Shown: in pieces, positions 27,379-36,451 of the stretch
Numbering within the stretch: position 1 is the first letter of the stretch
Layout: every line of letters starts with the position of its first letter
Source: Kalymmatonema hyalinum WJT4-NPBG1
GTDB taxonomy: Bacteria; Cyanobacteriota; Cyanobacteriia; Cyanobacteriales; Nostocaceae
DNA length: 63,416 nt
Assembly: GCA_019359075.1 (NCBI GenBank)
Contig: JAHHIB010000048.1
Coordinates: forward strand, 1-63,416
Reading direction: 5' to 3'
The notes under the pieces: model-generated
What the model saw: only the letters and a program-made list of their open reading frames with translations
Databases searched by the model: none
Told to the model about the DNA's origin: nothing
Program-made: the position numbers and the translations under genes

Positions 27379-28386
27379 ATGAATAAATTACTCACGATCG
27401 CCATTCCTACTTACAATCGTGCCGAACTACTTGATAAGCAACTGGCATGGCTTGCTCAAGGAATCATTGGCTTTGAATCTGAGTGTGAAATTTTTGTTTC
27501 AGATAATTGTTCAAGTGACGAGACTCAAGAGGTCATTAAGAAGTGGCAAACCAATCTCAGTGATATCACATTTAAATTCAGCAGAAATTCTGAAAATATT
27601 GGTGTGATGCGGAATATCATTCATTGCTTAAAGTCCGCAACAACCAAATATGTTTGGACAATTGGTGATGATGACCCCATTCAAGATAGAGCAGTTGCTT
27701 ATGTTATTAGCCAACTCAAACAACATGAGGATTTGTCATTATTATTCCTCAATTTTTCTGGTCGTAACCAAATCACAGGTGAACCAGTACACCCACCAAC
27801 AATAGTGGGTAACCGTTGGTTTGATGTTGATAGTGAAGATGGAACTGGTGACGGGAAAGCGATATTTGAACACTGTTTTGCAAAAAGTGTTGGCGCAGTC
27901 ATTTTTCTCACTGCTTCGGTATACCGCACTGATTTGGTACAACGCGCTCTTGAAATCTGGCAAGAAGCTGAGGATAACTGGATATCTTTAGCATATTTAG
28001 CTGGCTATTGTGCTGCAAATGGTAGGACAATTGTTACTAAAGATACCTATATAGAATGTATTGTCGGTGTGAGCTATTGGCAAAAAGAGCCAAAATCAGC
28101 ACTATTAATGCAGTACAAACACCTGTCAGACGTTTTAATAAAACTGGAGGAAAACGGATACTCTAAGCAATTTTGCCGTAAGATGATTCTAAAAAATTTC
28201 AAAGAAGCTAACTTGAAAGTTTTTTTAGGTGCTTTGAGAAGATGGCCTGTGTTCGCTATCCAGACAATAGTTCCCTTTTTGGCTTTAGTAGGTATGTCTG
28301 TTTTTGACGTAGTAGCTACTAAAGAATTGAAAATGGCAGAAACAACGGAGCCGACTGCTCCAAAGTTACAAAAATATGAAGGATAA
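27379..28386 (+). CDS. GT2-family glycosyltransferase, paralogue of the preceding gene
   Basis: A 335-residue GT-A enzyme. NKLLTIAIPTYNRAELLDKQ and TIGDDDPIQDRAVAYV match the gene just upstream nearly word for word, as do the FLGALRRWPVFAIQTIVPFL tail residues, so the pair arose by tandem duplication. It is slightly longer in the middle, where VHPPTIVGNRWFDVDSEDGT is inserted. The paralogues may add different or sequential residues of one repeat unit. The start is ATG 27379 rather than TTG 27373. Confidence 0.9.
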   Translation: MNKLLTIAIPTYNRAELLDKQLAWLAQGIIGFESECEIFVSDNCSSDETQEVIKKWQTNLSDITFKFSRNSENIGVMRNIIHCLKSATTKYVWTIGDDDPIQDRAVAYVISQLKQHEDLSLLFLNFSGRNQITGEPVHPPTIVGNRWFDVDSEDGTGDGKAIFEHCFAKSVGAVIFLTASVYRTDLVQRALEIWQEAEDNWISLAYLAGYCAANGRTIVTKDTYIECIVGVSYWQKEPKSALLMQYKHLSDVLIKLEENGYSKQFCRKMILKNFKEANLKVFLGALRRWPVFAIQTIVPFLALVGMSVFDVVATKELKMAETTEPTAPKLQKYEG

Positions 28387-28437
28387 GCAGCCAATCAATA
28401 CTGAGAAAAAACCAAATTTACCAGAAGGTGTTATTCC

Positions 28438-29289
28438 ATGCTTAACACTATTATAAACAAAATATCTGAACTGAAATCTGAGTTAGGTTATAGATCTGCG
28501 CTTTTGAATCATGCAGGAAAATTGCCTGCTCTGGAAGAAGGCGATCGCGTCATTGTCGATGCTCTCAAACGCGATGGAGTTTACGTGACAACTCTGGAAA
28601 AGTTGGGGTTAGGTTCTACATCTGATCTTCTGCAAGCATCTCACACTCAATTATCTAGAATGAAGGATGCAAATAACAGCAACCTAACACAAAGACTGCC
28701 ACAAATTTACACAGTGACAGACTTACCAGAATTTTCCTACTGGGGTCGGGAACAAAAGCTGCTTAACATCATCGAAAATTACATTGGTCTTCCTACTGCG
28801 TTTCAAGGCGTACATTTACGCAAAGACTTTCCTAACGAAAATCAGTTTGGCACACTGCTATGGCATAAAGACTCAGAAGACCGCCGGATGGTCAAAATAA
28901 TTATTTATTTGACCGACGTAGAAGAGAAAGACGGTCCTTTTGAATATGTTCCACTATCTTTGACCTCCTTGTCCACCCTAAATTATTATCGGATTTACTA
29001 CAAGCTTTGGCGCTCAGGCTACATAGGTATCACCGATGAACAGCTTAAGGAAGTCATCCCAGAACACAAATGGAAATCATGTCCAGGACCTGCGGGTACA
29101 GTCATTTTTACAGACCCAAAAACTGCTTTACACCACGGAACCCTAAGGACAGAAGAAAGGTCAGCGCTCTTTTTTGTTTACACTGCAAACCCACCGAAAC
29201 GACCAGAGCTTTGCACCCAGTACTGGGATGATACTTTTGCCAAACCAGATTTATCTCAAGAACTTGATTCAGTCACAGTTTTGAGATAG
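28438..29289 (+). CDS. Phytanoyl-CoA dioxygenase-like 2-oxoglutarate/Fe(II) enzyme
   Basis: A 283-residue protein of the double-stranded beta-helix dioxygenase class. The iron-binding HxD is visible as LLWHKDSEDRRM, the distal His in TALHHGTLRTEERSALFF, with the following Arg as the 2-oxoglutarate ligand. GPFEYVP and GTVIFTDP are conserved strands of the phytanoyl-CoA dioxygenase family. In a polysaccharide cluster it would hydroxylate or oxidise a sugar, lipid carrier or small acyl substituent; the substrate is unknown. It consumes 2-oxoglutarate, the product of LhgO chemistry, and an lhgO-like gene lies five kilobases upstream. Confidence 0.8.
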   Translation: MLNTIINKISELKSELGYRSALLNHAGKLPALEEGDRVIVDALKRDGVYVTTLEKLGLGSTSDLLQASHTQLSRMKDANNSNLTQRLPQIYTVTDLPEFSYWGREQKLLNIIENYIGLPTAFQGVHLRKDFPNENQFGTLLWHKDSEDRRMVKIIIYLTDVEEKDGPFEYVPLSLTSLSTLNYYRIYYKLWRSGYIGITDEQLKEVIPEHKWKSCPGPAGTVIFTDPKTALHHGTLRTEERSALFFVYTANPPKRPELCTQYWDDTFAKPDLSQELDSVTVLR

Positions 29290-29314
29290 TGTGCTTGTCC
29301 CGCCCTCAGAATTT

Positions 29315-29363
29315 CTTCGTGTTGTTTGCGCCTACCTGTTGGGTAGGCGCAAACAACACGAAG
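29315..29363 (+). terminator. Large perfect hairpin between dioxygenase and rfbC-like genes
   Basis: Arms of 22 bases (29315-29336 and 29342-29363) are exact reverse complements around a TGTTG loop. Each arm includes GTTGTTTGCGCCTACC or its complement. There is no T-run after it, so it may be an RNA-stabilising or attenuating structure, or a repeat, rather than a standard terminator. Confidence 0.6.
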
Positions 29364-29420
29364 GTAAATCAGGAATTACCTAGTGCCACTGTGTAGTCAT
29401 TATTGAAAGTGAGTTTCCCC

Positions 29421-29972
29421 ATGATTTTTACCGAAACCGAACTTAAAGGCGCGTACATCATTGACCTAGAAGAGAAGCACGACCATCGTGGTTTCTTTGC
29501 CCGTACCTTCTGTGCTCAAGAATTTGAGGCGCATGGTTTAAAGCCAACAGTTGCCCAATGCAATCTGTCTTTTAACCACAAAAAAGGGACGCTGCGGGGA
29601 ATGCATTATCAAATTCCGCCAGCAGCAGAAACGAAATTAATTCGCTGTACCCAAGGCGCTATCTATGACGTGATTATTGATATGCGTCCTGAATCTCCTA
29701 CTTACCTTCAACATGTCGGTGTGGAATTAACCGCAGAAAACCGTCGCGCCTTCTATGTTCCAGAAATGTTTGCTCACGGCTATCAAGCACTCACAGATGG
29801 GGCAGAGGTTGTGTATCAGGTTGGTGAGTTTTACACACCCGGATATGAGCGGGGATTGCGCTATAATGACCCATTTTTCAATATTCAATGGCCTGTGGAA
29901 GTGACTGAAATGTCCGAAAAAGATCAAAATTGGCCTTTGATGAGAATGATGAGCGTTGGAGGAAACGTTTAG
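29421..29972 (+). CDS. rfbC: RfbC-like dTDP-4-dehydrorhamnose 3,5-epimerase
   Basis: A 183-residue cupin, the standard length of RfbC when started at ATG 29421; a TTG at 29403 would add six residues. Conserved positions: DHRGFFARTF, CNLSFNHKKGTLRGMHYQ with the catalytic His, IYDVIIDMRPESPTY, and the YVPEMFAHGYQ and VVYQVGEFYTPGYERGLRYNDP segments with the catalytic Tyr. RfbC epimerises C3 and C5 of a 4-keto-6-deoxy NDP-sugar. No rfbA, rfbB or rfbD lies in the window, so the enzyme may act on a CDP-sugar made by RfbF and the nearby SDR, or on dTDP-sugar from genes elsewhere. Confidence 0.88.
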   Translation: MIFTETELKGAYIIDLEEKHDHRGFFARTFCAQEFEAHGLKPTVAQCNLSFNHKKGTLRGMHYQIPPAAETKLIRCTQGAIYDVIIDMRPESPTYLQHVGVELTAENRRAFYVPEMFAHGYQALTDGAEVVYQVGEFYTPGYERGLRYNDPFFNIQWPVEVTEMSEKDQNWPLMRMMSVGGNV

Positions 29973-30053
29973 TCCTTAGTGATCAGTGGGCAAACTACTA
30001 ATAATTCACGACTAACAACTAACAAGCAAATATCTACACAGGAGTTTCACCAA

Positions 30054-31364
30054 ATGATTATTGTAGATCGCGCCTTACAAGCCCGCGCCGAAGCAGGTAA
30101 CCCCATCAAAGTTGGAATGATTGGTGCTGGCTTTATGGGACGGGGAATTGCCAATCAAATTAAAAATTCTGTACCTGGTATGGAGTTAGTTGCTATCTCC
30201 AACCGGAGTCTTGATGCAGCCAAGCGAGCATATTCGGAAGCAGGGATTGAAGATTACAAAGAGGTTTCTACCGTCGCCGAATTAGAAGACGCGATCGCCC
30301 ACAACAAGGCTGCAGTCACTGAAGATGCAATGTTACTGTGCCGTGCCGAAGGTATCGATGCACTGATTGAAGTCACAGGTGCGGTAGAATTTGGCGCTCA
30401 TGTCGTGCTTGAGGCGATCGCTCATCACAAGCATGTCATCATGATGAACGCCGAACTGGATGGCACCATAGGTCCCATTCTCAAAGTTTACGCCGACAAA
30501 GCAGGAGTCATCCTTACCGCTTGTGATGGCGATCAGCCAGGGGTGCAATTGAACCTTTATCGCTTTGTAAAAAGTATAGGGCTAACTCCGCTGTTATGTG
30601 GTAACATCAAAGGCTTACAAGATCCTTATCGCAATCCCACCACACAGGAAGCATTTGCCAAACGTTGGGGTCAAAAAGCTCATATGGTCACCAGCTTTGC
30701 CGATGGAACAAAAATCTCCTTTGAGCAGGCGATCGTTGCCAACGCCACAGGTATGACAGTTGCCAAGCGGGGAATGCTGGGATATGACTTTAACGGTCAT
30801 GTAGATGAAATGACCAAAATGTATGATGTCGAACAACTTAAAGAACTGGGCGGCATCGTTGATTACGTGGTTGGCGCAAAACCAGGTCCAGGAGTATTTG
30901 TATTTGGAACTCACGACGATCCCAAGCAACAGCACTACCTTAACCTGTACAAGTTAGGTGAAGGACCGCTCTACAGCTTTTATACTCCTTACCACCTCTG
31001 TCACTTTGAGGTGCCATTGTCTGTTGCTCGCGCTGTCCTGTTCCAAGATTACGTCTTAAGTCCTTTAGGAGGTCCCTTAGTAGATGTTGTCACCACTGCC
31101 AAAATCGACTTAAAAGCTGGAGAAACCCTAGATGGTATCGGCTATTACATGACCTACGGAGAATGCGAAAATTCCAACATTGTCCAACAGCAAAACCTTT
31201 TGCCCATTGGTTTAGCGGAAGGATGTCGCCTGAAGCGAGATATTCCAAAAGACCAAGCCCTCACCTATGACGACGTAGAACTGCCTGAAGGTAGACTGTG
31301 CGACAAACTGCGATCTGAGCAGAACGCTTATTTCGCTCAATCAAAGACCTTGGCAGCAGTTTAG
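30054..31364 (+). CDS. NAD(P)-dependent oxidoreductase with C-terminal SAF domain
   Basis: A 436-residue protein. IKVGMIGAGFMGRGIANQI near residue 15 is a Rossmann NAD(P)-binding motif, followed by a homoserine-dehydrogenase-like catalytic domain with EVTGAVEFGAHVVLEAIAHH and VIMMNAELDGTIGPIL. The last 75 residues (LLPIGLAEGCRLKRDIPKDQ onward) resemble a SAF domain, which in other enzymes binds sugar or antifreeze-like substrates. ATG at 30054 with AGGAG before it; an earlier GTG at 29979 has no ribosome site. Relatives sit beside rfbF and rfbC in O-antigen and capsule clusters, and the substrate is not known. Confidence 0.83.
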   Translation: MIIVDRALQARAEAGNPIKVGMIGAGFMGRGIANQIKNSVPGMELVAISNRSLDAAKRAYSEAGIEDYKEVSTVAELEDAIAHNKAAVTEDAMLLCRAEGIDALIEVTGAVEFGAHVVLEAIAHHKHVIMMNAELDGTIGPILKVYADKAGVILTACDGDQPGVQLNLYRFVKSIGLTPLLCGNIKGLQDPYRNPTTQEAFAKRWGQKAHMVTSFADGTKISFEQAIVANATGMTVAKRGMLGYDFNGHVDEMTKMYDVEQLKELGGIVDYVVGAKPGPGVFVFGTHDDPKQQHYLNLYKLGEGPLYSFYTPYHLCHFEVPLSVARAVLFQDYVLSPLGGPLVDVVTTAKIDLKAGETLDGIGYYMTYGECENSNIVQQQNLLPIGLAEGCRLKRDIPKDQALTYDDVELPEGRLCDKLRSEQNAYFAQSKTLAAV

Positions 31365-31562
31365 GTAACTAGGTTAACCAAAGTCAACCCATACTTAATG
31401 TTATGGTGTTGACTTTGGTAGCAAACAAGGCATAGGTTGAGTAGTAAAGAATCTCTTATTAGACGCAAAAGTTATGCAAAGATTATGAGATTCTGATTTC
31501 GACAAGTTGATGGCATCCCAAGCATTAACAATAGTTCACTACTCTTCCAACTCACTAGACTT

Positions 31563-32771
31563 ATGGCAACTAAATTAGCTCAGCGTACAGTCAATATCGT
31601 TAATCGCCTAACACACAAAATTAAAGTTCGTCAACAAATGCGCCGGAAGGTTTCACTCCAGCCGCGTAAGCCAGCCATTGGTAACGTACTGATCTCATAC
31701 GTTGTTGAACCATTTCTCTTAAAACCTGGCGAACCTATCCCGAATTCCCACACCCATTTTTGGGAATGTTACCAAATGGCACAAACTTTCTTGGACATAG
31801 GCTACTGTGTTGATGTTATCCAATATAACAATGATATATTCTTACCTCAAAAAGAATATGCATTCTTTTTAGAAACTCGTTCCAATCTGCAAAGGTGTGC
31901 ACCATTCCTCAATAAAGATTGTGTAAAAATATTCCATGCTGACACCGCTCATATTTTATTCCATAATGCAGCAGAAGCCAACAGACTGTTAGCACTACAG
32001 CAAAGGCGAGGCATAACTCTGAGTCCTCGGAGATTTGAACCACCTAATCAAGCTCTAGAACACGCCGATTGTGCCACAGTTCTGGGGAATGAGTTTACCA
32101 TGAGTACCTTGAAATATGCAAAAAAACCGCTTTACCGCGTTCCGATTTCTACACAAGTGGTTTATTCATGGTCAGAAGAAAAAGATTTTGACGCTTGCCG
32201 CAAGAATTTTCTCTGGTTTGGTAGTGGCGGTCTAGTTCACAAGGGATTAGACTTGGTATTGGAAGCCTTTGCTCAAATGCCTGATTGCCATTTAACTATT
32301 TGCGGACCAATAAGTAAAGAAGAAGATTTTGTAAAAGCTTTTTATAAGGAACTTTATCAAACCGCTAATATTCACACTGTAGGATGGATTGATATAAACA
32401 GTCAGAAGTTTAGAAATATCCTTAACAACTGCGTTGGCATTGTCTATCCTTCCTGTTCTGAAGGTGGTGGTGGCAGCGTAATTAATTGTATGCATGCAGG
32501 GTTAATACCAATTGTCAGTTATGAAGCTAGTGTAGATGTGGAAAAAGATTACGGTGTCATCCTAAAAGACAGTTCGATACAAGGAATCAAGCAAGAAGCC
32601 CAAAAAATTTCCACTCTGCCTAAAGAAGAGTTAAAACAGATGGCAAGAAGAGCTTGGGAAGTTGCCAGAGAAAATCATACTAAAGAAAAGTTTGCAGAAA
32701 ATTATAGAAATACTATCGAAAAAATTATGAAAAATCATTCTCAGAAAAACGAGGTATTGATTCATGTTTAA
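31563..32771 (+). CDS. GT4-like glycosyltransferase, atypical acidic motif
   Basis: A 402-residue GT-B protein. The C-terminal nucleotide-sugar domain has WFGSGGLVHKGLDLVLEAFA and the PSCSEGGGGSVINCMHAGL region. In typical GT4 enzymes this region carries E-x7-E; here the first Glu is present but the second is Asn, which may alter donor binding. The N-terminal 40 residues are basic and could associate with the membrane. It should add a sugar within the polysaccharide locus. The next, very short frame overlaps its last eight bases. Confidence 0.8.
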   Translation: MATKLAQRTVNIVNRLTHKIKVRQQMRRKVSLQPRKPAIGNVLISYVVEPFLLKPGEPIPNSHTHFWECYQMAQTFLDIGYCVDVIQYNNDIFLPQKEYAFFLETRSNLQRCAPFLNKDCVKIFHADTAHILFHNAAEANRLLALQQRRGITLSPRRFEPPNQALEHADCATVLGNEFTMSTLKYAKKPLYRVPISTQVVYSWSEEKDFDACRKNFLWFGSGGLVHKGLDLVLEAFAQMPDCHLTICGPISKEEDFVKAFYKELYQTANIHTVGWIDINSQKFRNILNNCVGIVYPSCSEGGGGSVINCMHAGLIPIVSYEASVDVEKDYGVILKDSSIQGIKQEAQKISTLPKEELKQMARRAWEVARENHTKEKFAENYRNTIEKIMKNHSQKNEVLIHV

Positions 32772-32919
32772 GATTCCATTATTAGAAAAACTTTGCTTAC
32801 GTGTCAACTTTCAAGTTCGAGAACTCAATAGTAGAGTTTGTAACTGGGTTTTACGAGTAAAAAGCAAACCATTGAGAGTCAGCGAACAACCAGCTACTAT
32901 CATTACGAAATATTTATGA
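32764..32919 (+). CDS. Small overlapping reading frame, 51 residues
   Basis: ATG at 32764 lies inside the last codons of the glycosyltransferase gene (stop at 32769-32771), an eight-base overlap that would allow translational coupling. The product is basic and hydrophobic: MFKIPLLEKLCLRVNFQ, then RVCNWVLRVKSKPLRV. No family was recognised. It may be a small membrane-associated peptide, or a remnant of a larger gene in the 300 bases before the next glycosyltransferase. Confidence 0.4.
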   Translation: MFKIPLLEKLCLRVNFQVRELNSRVCNWVLRVKSKPLRVSEQPATIITKYL

Positions 32920-33072
32920 AAAATTAATATTACAAAAATAAATTTTTAGTATCTTGGAAACAAATAGGAGCATGAATCAGATTTTCAAAATAATCTGTTA
33001 GCTGTGGGTGCAGTGTTCAGAGGCAACCTATCATTTGTAGATAATTGTATAAAGTAAATTCACAAAAAATAT

Positions 33073-34173
33073 ATGAAAATTGCCTTAGTGCATGATTATT
33101 TAACCCAAAAAGGAGGGGCAGAGCGCGTTTTTGAATTGCTCTGCAAACGCTATCCTGAAGCAGACGTTTTTACTTCCTTATACGATCCCGAACAAACCAT
33201 TGATTTAGGTGAGCGTATTGTCAACACAACTTTTCTGCAAAATATTCCCAGAGCAGCAAAGTATTTCCGGTTGATGGCTCCTTTCTATTTTCCAGCCTTT
33301 CGCGCCTTAGATTTGCAAGAATACGACCTCATTATCAGCAGTAGCACCAGCTTTGCCAAAGCAGTACGAAAGAACCGAGACGCACGCCACATCTGCTTTT
33401 GCCATAATGTTACCCGTTTTTTGTGGGATACAGAAACTTATTTACGGGAGTACGGAGACTATCGATATTTTGCTCCATTAATCGAACAAGTCTTTCAAGT
33501 TATGAGAAAGGTAGACCTTGCCTGTGCACAGGAACCTGACCTTTACATTGCTAACTCCAGCATTGTCGCTCGTCGTATTAAAAATACCTACGGCAAAAAA
33601 GCCATTGTTATTAACTATCCGATAGACACGAGTAAATTTGTTTTTTCAGATACAAAAGAAGACTTTTATCTTGCCTCAGCTCGGATGATCAGCTACAAGC
33701 GTCTTGATATAATAGTCGAAGCTTTTAACTGGCTGGGATGGCGGTTACTGATATCAGGAAATGGTCCAGAAAAAGAGAGATTAAAGTCCAAAGCATTAGG
33801 CAATATTGAGTTTTTAGGACACGTAACTGATACACAACGCACTCAGTTGTTTTCTAAAGCCAACTCTGTTATAGTTGCTGCCCTAGAAGATTATGGATTA
33901 GTTCCAGTAGAGGCAAATGCCAGTGGAACACCTGTCATTGCTTTTGGAGCGGGTGGCGTGTTAGATACTCAAATACCTGGTAAAACAGGAGTCTTTTTTA
34001 AGAGGCAAACACCCGAATCACTGCAAGCTGCACTACTAGAAGCCAGGGAAATCTATTGGGATTACGAAAACATTCGTAATCATGCTGTAGCCAACTTTTC
34101 AGAGGAGGCTTTCTTTAATAAGGTCGAGCAAGTTATTGAACAAGCTTGTACCGTAAATACATTATTCAATTAA
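33073..34173 (+). CDS. GT4-family glycosyltransferase (WbaZ-like)
   Basis: A 366-residue GT-B enzyme. The N-terminal KIALVHDYLTQKGGAERVFE is the typical start of WbaZ-type mannosyltransferases, with ICFCHNVTRFLWD in the acceptor domain. The donor domain holds SARMISYKRLDIIVEAFN, GHVTDTQRTQLFSKA and EDYGLVPVEANASGTPVIAF, which contains the full E-x7-E motif. It probably transfers mannose or a related hexose from a GDP- or UDP-sugar. It is followed 24 bases later by the chain-length/BY-kinase gene, suggesting one transcript. ATG at 33073. Confidence 0.92.
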   Translation: MKIALVHDYLTQKGGAERVFELLCKRYPEADVFTSLYDPEQTIDLGERIVNTTFLQNIPRAAKYFRLMAPFYFPAFRALDLQEYDLIISSSTSFAKAVRKNRDARHICFCHNVTRFLWDTETYLREYGDYRYFAPLIEQVFQVMRKVDLACAQEPDLYIANSSIVARRIKNTYGKKAIVINYPIDTSKFVFSDTKEDFYLASARMISYKRLDIIVEAFNWLGWRLLISGNGPEKERLKSKALGNIEFLGHVTDTQRTQLFSKANSVIVAALEDYGLVPVEANASGTPVIAFGAGGVLDTQIPGKTGVFFKRQTPESLQAALLEAREIYWDYENIRNHAVANFSEEAFFNKVEQVIEQACTVNTLFN

Positions 34174-34197
34174 TTTGTTAGCTGAGGGATAGTAAAG

Positions 34198-36429
34198 GTG
34201 GTTCAGAGCAGCCTAAGTCCATATGTGAATCCAGTTACTGAGTCAGAACAGGGTTACGGACAACTGTTTGCGGTTTTAATACGCAGATTTCCTTGGTTTT
34301 TAGCAGCATTTGTGGCTTGTATTGCGGTTGCAGGTGTGATGACAAAAAGGACACCTCCTACCTACAGAAGCTCAATGCAGCTGTTGGTAGAACCTAACTA
34401 TCAAGGAAGGAAAGAAGGTGGTAGTGGTGTAGACAGTCAGTTTACCGACCCTACTGTTCAAGTAGACGCTGCAACCCAGCTGAGCTTAATGCAAAGTTCT
34501 GGTCTGCTTCAAAAAGCAGTTAATCAACTCAAGCCCCAGTATCCAGACATGACCGTAGGTCAGTTGAAAAGCGCTTTAGTTTTAAGTCAAATCAAAAATA
34601 AAGAAGATAATGTTGCTACTAAAATATTTGAGGTGCAATATACCGATAAAGATCCAATTAAAACACATGAAGTTTTGGATGCAATTCAAAAAGTTTATCT
34701 AGATTACAACATCGAACAGCAGGACAAGCGCTTAAAAGATGGTCTGAAAATTATCAGCGCTCAGTTAAAGAAAGTAGGCGATGAAGTGAGAAAGGCTGAG
34801 ACTAACTTGCAAAGGTTTCGCACATCTCAGAAATTAATAGACCCAGAGACACAGGCGAAAGCCATACAGGACGAATTGATCAGGATTGAGCAAGAGCGGG
34901 GCACAACTCGTTCTCTGTATCAAGAAGCATCTGCTACGTATAAGACATTACAACAGCAGCTCCAAAGTACTCCACAGAATGCCCTCGTCGAAGCTCGTCT
35001 GAGCCAGTCTAGTCGCTACCAAGCATTACTGAACGAATACCAAAAAACAGAACTATCTTTAGCACAAGAACGCTTGCGCTTTACAGACGAAGCTCCGAAC
35101 GTGAAGAAGTTGGTAGATCAACTTCAAAGCCAAAAGGCATTATTGCAGCAAGAGCAAAAACGAACCTTAGGGGGAGAGTCTGCTCAAGCTAGTAGCCAAG
35201 CAGCGTCTCTCTTACAACAAGGACAGAAGAGCGCAATTGACCTCAACCTCGCTACGAAGTTGGTGGACACACAAACCACAATAGTGTCTTTAAGCGCTAA
35301 AGACCAAGTTCTGGCGAAGAAAGAGCAACAACTACGTGAGGAACTCAAAAAATTTCCCGCAATTTTAGCTCGCTATGGTAGCTTACAGCCGCAAATACAA
35401 CTTAGCCGCGAAAGATTACAGGAGCTTTTGAAAGCAGAACAGCAATTGCGGCAAGAAATTGCCAAGGGAGGATTTAACTGGGAAGTTGTGGAAGAACCCC
35501 AACCCGGTACACAGTTAGGTCCAAACCTGCAGCAGAACCTGATGCTGGGTGCTGTGGTTGGGTTGATGTTAGGAGGTATTGCTGCCTTCGTCCGTGAAGC
35601 GGCTGATGATTCAGTTCACACCACAGCTGAGTTGGAGAAGCAGGTTGCGCTACCGATATTGGGCACAACTCCCAAGTTGCCACCTGCTAAAACTAGAGAA
35701 TCAGTTATCAAGTTACCTTTTGGAAAGCCAGACGTACCTGCTCCTTGGACAATTCAGGTATTGCAATCTCCACCACGTTGGGAATCGCTAGATCTGATTT
35801 ATAAAAACATTGAACTTTTGAACTCTGTTTCTTCGTTCAAATCTTTGATGATTACCTCCGCTTTATCAGATGAGGGGAAATCAGCTCTAGCATTGGGTCT
35901 AGCAATGAGTGCTGCTCGTTTACATAAACGGGTACTGCTGATTGATGCCAACTTACGCGATCCCAGTTTACACAAACAACTGAATCTTCCCAACGAACAG
36001 GGGCTTTCTACTTTACTAACAAGTGACGTCTCTATACCCAACCAAATTAGTATCCAGTCCTCAGGCTCATCTTACATCGATATTTTAACCGCTGGACCAA
36101 CACCTGCTGATCCAGCTAATCTGTTGAGTTCCCCTCGGATGCAGCAACTCATGGCAACATTTGAGGAAAACTATGACTTGGTACTTATAGATGGCACTCC
36201 AGTTCTTGGCTTAGTGGATGCTATGCTTACGGCATCATCGTGTCGTGGCGTGGTTATGGTAGCCAGCATTGGTAGGGTGACTAGAACCCAACTCACGCAA
36301 GCGACAGCCATGCTGAGCAGATTAAACTTACTAGGAGTTGTGGCAAACGGAGTATCTAACTCTACTAGTACATATGTTCCATACGCACAGCAACACCGCT
36401 TTGCACTGCAACAAGCTATGGAGAAATAA
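34198..36429 (+). CDS. Wzc-like polysaccharide co-polymerase / BY-kinase
   Basis: A 743-residue protein. A membrane helix near residues 30-50 (FAVLIRRFPWFLAAFVACIA) starts a Wzz-type periplasmic domain with long coiled coil (about 150-430, rich in Gln and Leu), then a second membrane helix (MLGAVVGLMLGGIAAFV near 450) and a cytoplasmic ATPase: Walker A SDEGKS near 557, A' LLIDANLRDPS near 580, Walker B LVLIDGTP near 660. These are bacterial tyrosine-kinase features, and the family regulates capsule chain length. The tail has only two Tyr (STYVPY), so the usual Tyr-rich autophosphorylation cluster is absent. GTG at 34198 is the likely start, with GAGGGA upstream. Confidence 0.88.
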   Translation: MVQSSLSPYVNPVTESEQGYGQLFAVLIRRFPWFLAAFVACIAVAGVMTKRTPPTYRSSMQLLVEPNYQGRKEGGSGVDSQFTDPTVQVDAATQLSLMQSSGLLQKAVNQLKPQYPDMTVGQLKSALVLSQIKNKEDNVATKIFEVQYTDKDPIKTHEVLDAIQKVYLDYNIEQQDKRLKDGLKIISAQLKKVGDEVRKAETNLQRFRTSQKLIDPETQAKAIQDELIRIEQERGTTRSLYQEASATYKTLQQQLQSTPQNALVEARLSQSSRYQALLNEYQKTELSLAQERLRFTDEAPNVKKLVDQLQSQKALLQQEQKRTLGGESAQASSQAASLLQQGQKSAIDLNLATKLVDTQTTIVSLSAKDQVLAKKEQQLREELKKFPAILARYGSLQPQIQLSRERLQELLKAEQQLRQEIAKGGFNWEVVEEPQPGTQLGPNLQQNLMLGAVVGLMLGGIAAFVREAADDSVHTTAELEKQVALPILGTTPKLPPAKTRESVIKLPFGKPDVPAPWTIQVLQSPPRWESLDLIYKNIELLNSVSSFKSLMITSALSDEGKSALALGLAMSAARLHKRVLLIDANLRDPSLHKQLNLPNEQGLSTLLTSDVSIPNQISIQSSGSSYIDILTAGPTPADPANLLSSPRMQQLMATFEENYDLVLIDGTPVLGLVDAMLTASSCRGVVMVASIGRVTRTQLTQATAMLSRLNLLGVVANGVSNSTSTYVPYAQQHRFALQQAMEK

Positions 36430-36451
36430 AGGGTACAAAGGTATAGGGAGG

